A DNA stretch of 23,681 bases, from the IMG/VR virus record IMGVR_UViG_3300035698_006399, positions 1-23,681 of that record; one strand, given 5' to 3'. Numbering within the stretch: the stretch's first letter is position 1; each line of letters starts with the position of its first letter. The position numbers and the translations under genes were made by a program. The notes beneath the pieces were generated by a model. That model worked only from the letters and a program-made list of their open reading frames with translations. It was not told the origin of the DNA and searched no databases. This DNA is from a virus. This document shows, one piece after another, positions 4,043 to 11,389 of the stretch.

Positions 4043-4636
4043 ATGCCAAAAGAAGTATTAAAGAGTAAAAAAAAACTCAAAAAGATCGTAAAAAAAGTCT
4101 CAAAGAAATCAATAAAGAGAAACGTAAAGAAGAGGATACTTACAAGTGGGGAAAACAATCAACTGTTTAACTTTCTTTGTAACCACGGAACAGAGATGCT
4201 TATTTGTTTACGCTTAACACATCACAAGGTTTATTTCGAAGATGGTCTTCGTGGAGACGACGCAAAAAGATTAGATAATGAAGTTGCTGCAATGATTTAT
4301 GTTAATCCAACGTACTTAGTTGCTACTATAAATATAGCAAAGAATGTTAAGGAACTGTGGAGAATAAAAAGATATGAAGTAATCCTCGATATATTAATAC
4401 ATGAGATATGCCACATTGTAGTAGATCCATTATATTTTTCTTATGAGAACTGTGTAAAGGAACATACACCAAAAGATTCTATACAAAATTTTAAAGAAGG
4501 TGACAAACAAAGAGAACAGATAACAGAACATGTAAGTAGATGGGGTTCTAGATTATATAAAGATTATAGAAAAGAAAATAATGTTAATTTAAAAACTGGA
4601 AAATGTATAAGGACATCAAGAAAAAAGAAATCATAA
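4043..4636 (+). CDS. HExxH metallopeptidase-like protein inside terL
   Basis: The 197-aa product has a strongly basic N-terminal tail (residues 3-31, mostly Lys) and a catalytic-type helix DILIHEICHIV with HEICH at 120-124. A downstream Glu-containing helix (REQITEHVSRW, about 157-167) could supply the third zinc ligand. This is the layout of small zincin peptidases (SprT or minigluzincin style). Zinc binding and proteolysis are inferred from the motif; the substrate is unknown. The last ~34 nt overlap the start of the terminase nuclease ORF, so translation of that half may be coupled to this gene. It carries no homing-endonuclease motif. Confidence 0.7.
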   Translation: MPKEVLKSKKKLKKIVKKVSKKSIKRNVKKRILTSGENNQLFNFLCNHGTEMLICLRLTHHKVYFEDGLRGDDAKRLDNEVAAMIYVNPTYLVATINIAKNVKELWRIKRYEVILDILIHEICHIVVDPLYFSYENCVKEHTPKDSIQNFKEGDKQREQITEHVSRWGSRLYKDYRKENNVNLKTGKCIRTSRKKKS

Positions 4637-5586
4637 AAGGCTTAAAGTATTGGAAAAATCCAAAAAATAACTTTAGCGTTCTGATGTTACATTATACAGC
4701 AGATCCATATAAAGATCCAGACAGACATGGTAAAGAATGGTTCGAGAAAGAACAAAAGGGGGCTCTGAAAGCTCTTTGGAATAAGGAGATGGAAGTAGAC
4801 TTTACCACTAAGTCTGGTAAACTAATATTTGGACCAGAGTACTGTGACTTTGATTCAAATACACATTTTATTGACTCATTTCAATATGAGAATCCTGTTG
4901 AGCAACTAATAAGCCTAGACTTTGGTCAAAGGAATCCAACCTGTGCATTAGTTGGTGTATGGACGACGCAAAATGTTCTTTACATAGTAGACGAGTACTT
5001 CAACCCAGCTATACCATCTGTCACTTCACGTGAAATGTTTGATAAGTTTGGTTATTTAATGGGTGGTGTTGATAACCTTGGAATAAATGATCGTAGAAGT
5101 AGAGCTATTAATCGCTTTGGTGTAAGGGTTATTGATCCAACTACCAGAGCAAAAAATAGAGTTGCTGTTAAAAATGGTGAAGAAATAGAGTACTCAGTTA
5201 TAGAAGAATTTGAAGATAATGGTTGGGAGTTTGAAGCAGGTTCTAACGATGTACCTTCTGGTATTACAAGAGTTAGAGAATACTTTAAACTAGACAATAA
5301 AAAGAAAGCACATTTATATATTTTCAAAGACATGTGTCCAAATCTTTGTAGAGAGTTAAAAAACTACCGTTATAAAGAGTACACAGAGATACAGGCTAAG
5401 ACACGTAACAAATCAGAAGATCCTATAAAGAAAGATGACCATGCTGTCGATGCGTTAAGGTACATGATAATGACACGACCAAACACGCCATCAAAACCAG
5501 CAGTGGAAAAGACAAGGATACAAAAGGATATAGAAAGACTTTTAAAACCTAAAATTCTAAATAATAGTGAGTGGGACACGACATAA
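4603..5586 (+). CDS. terL: Large terminase, C-terminal nuclease half (split gene)
   Basis: The 327-aa frame begins at the only ATG after upstream in-frame stops, within the end of the metallopeptidase gene. From about residue 11 it reads as the continuation of a large terminase: HYTADPYKDPD (30-40), then the RNase H-like nuclease with LISLDFG (D106), VIDPTTR (likely D178) and DDHAVDALRY (D283) near the end. This domain cuts the DNA concatemer. The first ~10 residues (MYKDIKKKEI) overlap the neighbouring gene and look like an acquired start. Without splicing, the ATPase and nuclease would be separate polypeptides, presumably assembling as one motor. Confidence 0.85.
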   Translation: MYKDIKKKEIIKGLKYWKNPKNNFSVLMLHYTADPYKDPDRHGKEWFEKEQKGALKALWNKEMEVDFTTKSGKLIFGPEYCDFDSNTHFIDSFQYENPVEQLISLDFGQRNPTCALVGVWTTQNVLYIVDEYFNPAIPSVTSREMFDKFGYLMGGVDNLGINDRRSRAINRFGVRVIDPTTRAKNRVAVKNGEEIEYSVIEEFEDNGWEFEAGSNDVPSGITRVREYFKLDNKKKAHLYIFKDMCPNLCRELKNYRYKEYTEIQAKTRNKSEDPIKKDDHAVDALRYMIMTRPNTPSKPAVEKTRIQKDIERLLKPKILNNSEWDTT

Positions 5587-5604
5587 TAAATAACAATAAA
5601 AAGT

Positions 5605-5829
5605 ATGTTAAATTTTGGAGAAGCATTAGAAGCTTTAAAATCAGGTAAACAAGTTACAAGGGATAATTGGAATGGTGAAGGAATGTTCCTTGAACTTCAA
5701 GTACCAGACGAAAATAGCAAAATGAGTTTACCTTACATTTACATTAATACAGTAGATGAAACATTAGTTCCTTGGGTAGCATCGCAAACCGATATGTTAT
5801 CAAAAGACTGGATTGAATTAACCGAATAA
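5605..5829 (+). CDS. tad2: DUF2829 / Tad2-like protein (probable anti-Thoeris)
   Basis: The 74-aa product matches the DUF2829 pattern: NFGEALEALKSGKQVTRDNW at the N-terminus, then GMFLEL, then LVPWVASQTDMLSKDW at the end (about residues 54-69). DUF2829 proteins include Tad2, a phage protein that soaks up the cyclic ADP-ribose signal made by the ThsB sensor of the bacterial Thoeris defence, so the NAD-destroying effector is not triggered. The length and all signature segments are intact. The family call is strong; the anti-defence role is inferred, because not every family member has been tested. It follows terL with the A-rich leader AACAATAAAAAGTATG. Confidence 0.85.
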   Translation: MLNFGEALEALKSGKQVTRDNWNGEGMFLELQVPDENSKMSLPYIYINTVDETLVPWVASQTDMLSKDWIELTE

Positions 5830-5856
5830 CTATTTAAATAAATAACAATAAAAAGT

Positions 5857-6120
5857 ATGGCAAGAAAAGAACAAGATGGTGAGATAATCAATCCACCAAT
5901 TAAACAATCAAGACAATCAAAAGCACCAAACGAACAAGCAAGGATAGATCCAGATTTTGAAGCAAGAGCAAGAGCGTATCAAGAACAAGTTGAACTTTTA
6001 CAAAAGAAATTCGACATTGCACAGAGACCAATCATTACTCCATATGGTCCAGATATTCAACTATTTGATGCTACACCACAAGAAGAGAAACCACAAACAG
6101 AAACAATTGCTAGAATATAA
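5857..6120 (+). CDS. 87-aa hypothetical protein
   Basis: The product is hydrophilic, with a disordered Gln/Ser/Lys-rich N-terminus (residues 1-30), a helical middle rich in Ala, Arg and Glu (31-55) and a Pro-rich end. It has no membrane segment and no recognisable motif. Its leader is identical over 23 bp to that of the Tad2-like gene, so the two are probably expressed alike. It precedes groES with 11 nt spacing. Function unknown. Confidence 0.6.
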   Translation: MARKEQDGEIINPPIKQSRQSKAPNEQARIDPDFEARARAYQEQVELLQKKFDIAQRPIITPYGPDIQLFDATPQEEKPQTETIARI

Positions 6121-6131
6121 CCAAAAAATGT

Positions 6132-6383
6132 ATGAAAGTAGAACCAAAAGAAGGTGTTTTATTAATTAAGAAACACGAAAAAACTAAACTGAAGGTTGAC
6201 ATTGTTACTACAGAAACTGACGAGGACAAAAGATTGATTACTGGTGAAGTCCTAGAAGGTTCGTTAAAAGGTAAGACTGTAATCTTTGGTAAGTACGCAA
6301 TTTATGAATTAGTATTGCAAGGCGAAAAGTTCTTCTTCTTAAACGAAGAAGATACAATTGGCGTTTGCGATTATAAAGAATAA
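6132..6383 (+). CDS. groES: GroES-like co-chaperonin
   Basis: The 83-aa product aligns by eye with GroES. It starts MKVEPKEGVLLIKKHE and has TGEVLEG at 37-43, KGKTVIFGKYA at 46-56 (GroES: GDKVLFGKYA), then GEKFFFLNEEDTIGV at 64-78 (GroES: GEEYLILREDDILAV). The region expected to hold the GroEL-binding mobile loop (about residues 17-32) is shortened and lacks the usual Gly-Gly-Ile/Val pattern; only DIV remains as a hydrophobic triplet. It lies 4 nt before groEL, the same order as in bacterial operons. It probably caps the phage-encoded GroEL ring. Confidence 0.8.
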   Translation: MKVEPKEGVLLIKKHEKTKLKVDIVTTETDEDKRLITGEVLEGSLKGKTVIFGKYAIYELVLQGEKFFFLNEEDTIGVCDYKE

Positions 6384-6387
6384 AAAC

Positions 6388-7953
6388 ATGTATAAAGAAA
6401 TCTTATTTGAGGAAGATGCACGTAAAAAGATTATTGATGGTGTAAACACAGTCGCAAAAGCTGTAAACATTACACTTGGTCCTAAAGGACAGAACGTAAT
6501 CTTTGAAGAGAGCACATTTCCAACAATTACAAAAGACGGTGTAACAGTAGCCCAGCAAATATTCTTAGAAGATAAGTTCGAGAATATGGGTGTAATGCTC
6601 GCACGTGAGTGTGCAGAGAATACTAACCGAGATGCTGGAGATGGCACAACAAGTACAATAGTACTTTTACAATCAATGGTTAAAGAAGCCAATAAATACA
6701 TTGTTGCAGGAATGAATCCAATCCTTATTAAAAGGGGTATGGATATAGCATTAAAACAAATTTTAATTAATTTGGAAAAGCAAGTAAAGAAAATAAAAAC
6801 AGACGAAGAGAAGTTACAGATTGCTACAATTTCTGCCAATAATGATGAAAAACTTGGCAAGTTAATTAGCGATGTTATTAAAAAGATAGGTGCAGATGGT
6901 ATAGTGACGACGCAAAACTCTAACTCAGTTGAAACTGAAGTAGAATACGTTAAAGGTTTACAATTAAATAGTGGATATGAGTCTCACATGTTTATTAACG
7001 ACTCACGAAGGTTGGCTACTGCTATGGATAATCCAACCATAATTGTTTGTACAGATGCTATTATAAACCAAGACCAATTAGTACCTATTATAGAAAACTT
7101 AGTTACACAAAGTAAAAGACAATTAGTATTATTTTCAGATAAAATCGAAGGAAGTGCTTTAGCATTTTTAGTGCAAAATCACTTACTTGGTAAATTTACA
7201 TGCGTTCCTGTCAAGTTACCATCGTTTGGTGATTACAGGAAAGACTTAATATACGACTTAGCAACACTTGTTAATGCTACCGTTCTTGGTAATGAAGAAG
7301 CTGTTACGTTGGAAAATGCTACATCAGAAGAATGTGGTACATGCAAGAGCCTTATTGTTACAAGAGATAAGACAATTATATCTGGTGGCGAAGGCAATAT
7401 CAGTAATAAGATTACTGAAGTAAAATCAATGCTAAAGGATGAAAAAGATATCTTTAAGCAGGAAAAATTAAAAGACAGACTTGGTAGATTGACTGGATCT
7501 GTCGCAAATATTAAAGTAGGTGGTGCTTCCGAGACGGAACAAACCGAAATTAAATATAGAATAGAAGATGCGTTAAATTCAACTAAAGCTGCTATTAAAG
7601 AAGGTATAGTAGAAGGTGGTGGCGTTGCTTTACTTAAATGTTTAGATCCATTTGAATCTAACCAAAAAGAAATTAATGCTGGATTATCTATAGTATATAA
7701 TTCTCTTAGAAAACCATTAGAGAAGATAGCAGAAAACGCTGGAGAGAATGGAGAAGCAATATCATCTAAGGTTTACGATATAGGTTTAGGTTACAATGCT
7801 TTAACTTCTAACTTTGGTGATTTGTTTAAGATGGGAGTTATAGATCCTTTCAAAGTAGTTAAAAATGAAATACAAAACTCTGTTGCGACTGCTGGTATAT
7901 TAATTACATCAGGAGCTGCAATTGCATTAAAGGAGAAAAAAGATGACAAGTAG
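6388..7953 (+). CDS. groEL: Phage-encoded chaperonin GroEL
   Basis: From ATG 6388 the protein is 521 aa, slightly shorter than bacterial GroEL (about 548). Intact motifs include TLGPKG (29-34), PTITKDGVTVA (45-55, with the D52 equivalent at D50), AGDGTT (83-88, catalytic D85), GMNPILIKRG (108-117), a full apical domain, and RIEDALNSTKAAIKEGI (391-407, with the D398 equivalent at D394) followed by VEGGGVAL. The tail is KEKKDDK instead of the Gly-Gly-Met repeats. ATP-driven folding of phage proteins, probably the capsid or other virion parts encoded just downstream, is the likely role. An in-frame ATG at 6358 lies inside groES and would add ten unmatched residues, so 6388 is preferred. Confidence 0.95.
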   Translation: MYKEILFEEDARKKIIDGVNTVAKAVNITLGPKGQNVIFEESTFPTITKDGVTVAQQIFLEDKFENMGVMLARECAENTNRDAGDGTTSTIVLLQSMVKEANKYIVAGMNPILIKRGMDIALKQILINLEKQVKKIKTDEEKLQIATISANNDEKLGKLISDVIKKIGADGIVTTQNSNSVETEVEYVKGLQLNSGYESHMFINDSRRLATAMDNPTIIVCTDAIINQDQLVPIIENLVTQSKRQLVLFSDKIEGSALAFLVQNHLLGKFTCVPVKLPSFGDYRKDLIYDLATLVNATVLGNEEAVTLENATSEECGTCKSLIVTRDKTIISGGEGNISNKITEVKSMLKDEKDIFKQEKLKDRLGRLTGSVANIKVGGASETEQTEIKYRIEDALNSTKAAIKEGIVEGGGVALLKCLDPFESNQKEINAGLSIVYNSLRKPLEKIAENAGENGEAISSKVYDIGLGYNALTSNFGDLFKMGVIDPFKVVKNEIQNSVATAGILITSGAAIALKEKKDDK

Positions 7954-8200
7954 CATTATATTAATAGTATTAATACTTGTACTTGTATTTATATTTATTT
8001 TATACAAAGAAAGAAAATACACAGAAGCAGAGGGTGAAAGGTTCAGAGAGTTTGTAAGAGCCGTTAAGTCTAAAACATTGGAAGAATACGAACAAACAAT
8101 ACCAATAAAAAGCAAAGTACCAGAAGAACCAAAAGATGAGTTTGTTGAATTAGACGAGGTTGACCCGAGCGTACTATTGAATACAGTAAAAAAGAAATAA
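7943..8200 (+). CDS. Small membrane-anchored protein
   Basis: The 85-aa product has one N-terminal membrane helix (about residues 4-21, nearly all Ile/Leu/Val/Phe) followed by a charged cytoplasm-type domain with a helix (30-52) and a Pro/Glu-rich linker. The start overlaps the end of groEL by 11 nt and has an AGGAG site within groEL, so translation is coupled. No family is recognised. The layout (single N-terminal anchor, acidic soluble part) gives no specific function. Confidence 0.65.
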   Translation: MTSSIILIVLILVLVFIFILYKERKYTEAEGERFREFVRAVKSKTLEEYEQTIPIKSKVPEEPKDEFVELDEVDPSVLLNTVKKK

Positions 8201-8201
8201 T

Positions 8202-8453
8202 ATGCAGATAACAAAAGTGCAGATTCGTAAAATTGTTCCAAAAGAAGGACTAATAGGATTTGCTTCATTTGTAATAGACGATAGTTTATATATAGGAAAC
8301 GTTGGTATTTTCTCTAGATTAAATAAAGATAATTTCAGATTAATTTTTCCAGAGAAGAAAGTTAATAATAAAAAAATACCTATTTTCTATCCCTTAACTA
8401 CGGACTTCTATTATACATTAGAAGACGTCGTTAACGAAGAAATAAAAAAATAA
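8202..8453 (+). CDS. spoVG: SpoVG-family regulator
   Basis: The 83-aa product follows the SpoVG pattern: ITKVQIRKI at the start, then GFASFVIDDSLYIGNVGI (about 19-36), FRLIFPEKK (about 45-53), PIFYPLT and a C-terminal helix YTLEDVVNEEI. SpoVG proteins are small beta-sheet dimers that bind DNA and RNA and tune gene expression in Firmicutes, spirochaetes and other bacteria; copies also occur in phages. The length is as expected. It starts one base after the membrane-protein gene and ends 3 nt before the portal gene. The family call is fairly strong; control of phage or host transcripts is inferred. Confidence 0.75.
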   Translation: MQITKVQIRKIVPKEGLIGFASFVIDDSLYIGNVGIFSRLNKDNFRLIFPEKKVNNKKIPIFYPLTTDFYYTLEDVVNEEIKK

Positions 8454-8456
8454 TTT

Positions 8457-10304
8457 ATGGAGCTTAAAGATCTCAGAGGAAAAGTTGAGACTGGCAAAAA
8501 TAGCGGTGATACAGCCAAGTTTATCTCTACTCTTTACGATGATTCTTCAAGAATGTTCTTGAAACAACATCGTGATTGGTACATCAATGAACGTTTTGCA
8601 AGAGGTGATCATTGGATTGTTTACAATAAAACATTAAATAAAGTTCAATCTTTACCAGTTAGTGATGGAGAAATCCGCAGAACTGTTAATAAAATACGAT
8701 CACAGATACGTGGTATTAAAAACTTTATTAAAAAGAATCAACCACGTTGGGAAGTACACCCAGACGATGTTACCGATGAAGCAATGGCTGAAGCTAAGAA
8801 AAAGAATAAAATACTTCAGAACATTTACAGAACACGAAGACTTCCATTAGCATTAACAGATCAAATTGTTAATTCAATGAAGTTTTCTGTTGGTATATTA
8901 GAAGCTGGTGTTATTAAAAAGGATGGTAAAGATTATTTAGACTTTTGGGTAGATGATACATTTGATATAATATTTGATCCAATTGCTACAAAGGTACAGG
9001 ATTGTAGGTTTATTATAAAGACTTTTAAAAAGCCAGTAACTACAATTAAGAGTACATATGATGTTAAAACAATTGTAGCAGATAACAAAGAAGCTGCTGC
9101 TCAATATAAAGAACAGTTAGAGAATGAAAAATATAATCGTGGTGGTGGTAAAGGAAAAGATTTAGAAACATCTATTATTAGAGAGTTTTGGTTAAAATGG
9201 GAAGAAGATGGTAAACAAAAAGTTAGAGTAATAACAAGTATAGATAATCAAGTATTAAGAGTATTCGATACATCATATAAGCGTTATCCGTTTTTCATAT
9301 ATAATCCAGAGAAGACGTCTAATTCAATTTATTCTGATCCCTGGATTAAGGACCTTATTTCACTTAATAAGTCCTTAGATAAGACAGCATCGCAAATTGA
9401 AACATACATTCAACGTATGCTTGGTGGTAAGTATCTTATCAAACAAGGCGTTGAAGTATCTACAATAACCGATAAGGGTGCTGAAAAGATTTACTATAAA
9501 GGTAATGTCCCACCAGTACAGCAAAACTTACAACCACTACCTGCTGCTCCGTTTACATACACGAACAGCTTAGAGAGGTGGATAGAAGAACTTGGTGGCA
9601 TTAGAGAAGCAAGTCTTGGCAGAATGCCAGGATCTGCACAGTCTGGAAAAGCAATTGAGGCACTTCAGCTTGCAGATGCTGGTACAGTAGCTGAACCAAT
9701 AGAAGCATTAGAGTTAATGCTTGAAGATGTTGGTGAATTTGTACTAGAAGTTATTTCAGATTATAATTTAGCCTCAGAGGAGATTATAGAAGATGGTGAA
9801 AAAATTAAGTATGTGGGTGATATCAAAAATCCCCCTCAGGATGCAACTGTTGTTAAGCCAGCTCAGGTTAAGGTAGTAATCGTACCAGAGGTAGCATACT
9901 CAGAAGAAGCTAAAAAAGAATGGATATTAAGACTAGCAGAAGCTGGATTGGTTGATGCTGAAACAGTACTTGAGAAGTTTTCAATATCTAATATTGGAGA
10001 TATTATCGAAAGAGTTAGAAAACAAAAAGAAGAACAGTATAAAGAAGAAATGATGAAGCAAAAAGAATCTCACAGAACATCTGGTGAAGCTCCAGAGGAT
10101 AGTGCAGACTTAGCAGACCAAGAGAATATGCAAATGGCTGCTGGACAGCAAGTACCTGCAACACCACAAGCATTGTGGACACCAGAGCATCTTGAATTAC
10201 ATATGGCATTTATACAACAGAATGCAGATGCATATGATCAAGTTGGAATTAAAGAATTATTCGATGATCATATAACAACCGAACAAGGATATTCACAACA
10301 ATAA
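8457..10304 (+). CDS. Portal protein
   Basis: The 615-aa product fits a tailed-phage portal: an N-terminal helical segment with WYINERFARGDHW (about 40-52), RRTVNKI and IRGIKNFIKKNQPRWEV (about 80-100), a wing region with the beta segment DFWVDDTFDIIFDP, a helical stem region around 280-320 and a conserved-type SGKAIEALQLADAG (about 395-408). The C-terminus is helical and Gln/Met-rich, as in portals with a barrel. Twelve copies form the vertex through which DNA is packed and the tail is attached. Its position between the terminase and scaffold/capsid genes supports the call. The start follows SpoVG by 3 nt. Confidence 0.85.
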   Translation: MELKDLRGKVETGKNSGDTAKFISTLYDDSSRMFLKQHRDWYINERFARGDHWIVYNKTLNKVQSLPVSDGEIRRTVNKIRSQIRGIKNFIKKNQPRWEVHPDDVTDEAMAEAKKKNKILQNIYRTRRLPLALTDQIVNSMKFSVGILEAGVIKKDGKDYLDFWVDDTFDIIFDPIATKVQDCRFIIKTFKKPVTTIKSTYDVKTIVADNKEAAAQYKEQLENEKYNRGGGKGKDLETSIIREFWLKWEEDGKQKVRVITSIDNQVLRVFDTSYKRYPFFIYNPEKTSNSIYSDPWIKDLISLNKSLDKTASQIETYIQRMLGGKYLIKQGVEVSTITDKGAEKIYYKGNVPPVQQNLQPLPAAPFTYTNSLERWIEELGGIREASLGRMPGSAQSGKAIEALQLADAGTVAEPIEALELMLEDVGEFVLEVISDYNLASEEIIEDGEKIKYVGDIKNPPQDATVVKPAQVKVVIVPEVAYSEEAKKEWILRLAEAGLVDAETVLEKFSISNIGDIIERVRKQKEEQYKEEMMKQKESHRTSGEAPEDSADLADQENMQMAAGQQVPATPQALWTPEHLELHMAFIQQNADAYDQVGIKELFDDHITTEQGYSQQ

Positions 10305-10320
10305 TTAATAATATAAAATA

Positions 10321-10539
10321 ATGAAAAAATTACTTAAATGGGTAAATGAAAGATTTGTAAAGATGGATATATTCGATGTTGCACTTATAAAGTTATGTGT
10401 AGCATCAGTAGTTCTATTTATTATAACAGTTTCATCTACCGTAATGGATTTAGTAGTTCAGGTTAATCCTTGGATTTTCCTAGCTGCTGGAATAGTTTTC
10501 TGGATAAGACCAGTTTACAAAACATTCTTTAAAAAATAA
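10321..10539 (+). CDS. Small two-helix membrane protein
   Basis: The 72-aa product has two predicted membrane helices (about residues 18-42 and 48-63) and a Lys-rich N-terminus and C-terminal tail, so both ends probably face the cytoplasm. The segment MDIFDVALIKLC and the NPWIFLAAGIVFWIRP helix resemble small membrane proteins I recall from uncultured phage and bacterial genomes, but no function is assigned. Holin activity is conceivable from the topology, yet its place between portal and scaffold is unusual for lysis. Confidence 0.6.
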   Translation: MKKLLKWVNERFVKMDIFDVALIKLCVASVVLFIITVSSTVMDLVVQVNPWIFLAAGIVFWIRPVYKTFFKK

Positions 10540-10549
10540 AAATTAAGTA

Positions 10550-10593
10550 TTGACATATTTCTCAGTCGGAACTGAGTTAACAAATTTCGTTAA
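10550..10593 (+). promoter_or_regulatory. Intergenic regulatory region with dyads before the scaffold gene
   Basis: A perfect TTGACA (10550-10555) is followed by a hairpin, CTCAGT-CGGA-ACTGAG (10561-10576), and a second dyad, TTAAC/GTTAA. At the 17-bp spacing the would-be -10 (TGAGTT) is poor. The hairpin lacks a T-run, so termination is unlikely. It may be an operator-like site or mRNA structure before the capsid operon. Confidence 0.35.
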
Positions 10594-10610
10594 ATATTAA
10601 CAATAAATGT

Positions 10611-11366
10611 ATGCCAGACCCAAAAGAGGTCGAGGATGTAAACAAAACCCCAGATGGGGGTACTGAAACTCCTCCAGTAGAACCATCGAAAGAAGTAACT
10701 TCGCCAGAAGTAAAAACGGAACCAACTCCAGGTGGAGAAGGTAATGAAAATGCAGATATTGTCAAGTTAAGAAGCCAAGTTGATAACCTTAACATTGCTT
10801 TAAAGCAAGAAAGGGATAAACCAAGGGTTGATCCTAAAAAGGTTGAAGATTTGGAGAAAAAGCTTGAGGAATCCGAGATAATCAGTGAGAGGTTAAAGAG
10901 TGTGTTTGTTCCTAAAGAGGAAGATCCACAGGAAGCTAACCCTGACTATATGACAAAAGAAGAAGCTGAATCGTTTTTTACTCAAAAAACAGAAGAGCAA
11001 GAAACAGCAAAGAAAGAGCAGAGTCATAGAGAAATGATTAAAAGCCAAATAACTGAGCTAGAAAGCTCATGGACTGGTGAAGACGGAAAACCCAAGTACA
11101 GTGATAAGGAAATTCTTAAATGGCAAGAGGCGAATAATAAATTGTACCTCACGCCTAAAGAGGCATTTTCAGAAATGAAGCACGATGAAATTATTGATTA
11201 CGAGGTTAAGCAACGCTTAGCTGGTAAGAAACCAGTTGAAAACGTTGAGAGACCAGGTGGTGGTGGCGGTGAACCAGCAGCTCCTCAGGAGAAAACCCCA
11301 CAATCAGATCAAGAAACACGTGCTGCAATCATAGAAGCTATGGATAATGTTAGCTCAGAAGGCTAG
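10611..11366 (+). CDS. Scaffolding-like protein
   Basis: The 251-aa product is acidic and low in aromatics, with a Pro/Glu/Thr-rich disordered N-terminus (residues 1-45), a coiled-coil-type stretch (about 50-95), further charged helices (115-215) and a Gly-rich linker (GGGGGEP, about 217-223) before a short C-terminal helix. Together with its place directly before the major capsid gene, this is the usual profile of a head scaffold, which guides capsid assembly and is then removed. There is no protease domain. The call rests on composition and context, not on a sequence signature. Confidence 0.65.
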   Translation: MPDPKEVEDVNKTPDGGTETPPVEPSKEVTSPEVKTEPTPGGEGNENADIVKLRSQVDNLNIALKQERDKPRVDPKKVEDLEKKLEESEIISERLKSVFVPKEEDPQEANPDYMTKEEAESFFTQKTEEQETAKKEQSHREMIKSQITELESSWTGEDGKPKYSDKEILKWQEANNKLYLTPKEAFSEMKHDEIIDYEVKQRLAGKKPVENVERPGGGGGEPAAPQEKTPQSDQETRAAIIEAMDNVSSEG

Positions 11367-11389
11367 AGGTCTAACAGAAATATAAAATT

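Noticed and set aside
3784-4639. Group I or group II intron in terL
   Set aside because: No conserved core (P/Q/R/S-like elements), no GTGYG start, and nearly all of the segment is taken by two ORFs. Kept only as an alternative to the split-gene reading.
5052-5333. Minus-strand ORF opposite the terminase nuclease half
   Set aside because: Shadow of the strong + strand coding frame; hydrophobic, Ser-rich composition without motifs. The same applies to other long minus-strand ORFs opposite late genes.
6358-6387. GroEL start at ATG 6358
   Set aside because: The first ten residues overlap groES and do not match GroEL; ATG 6388 gives the expected N-terminus.
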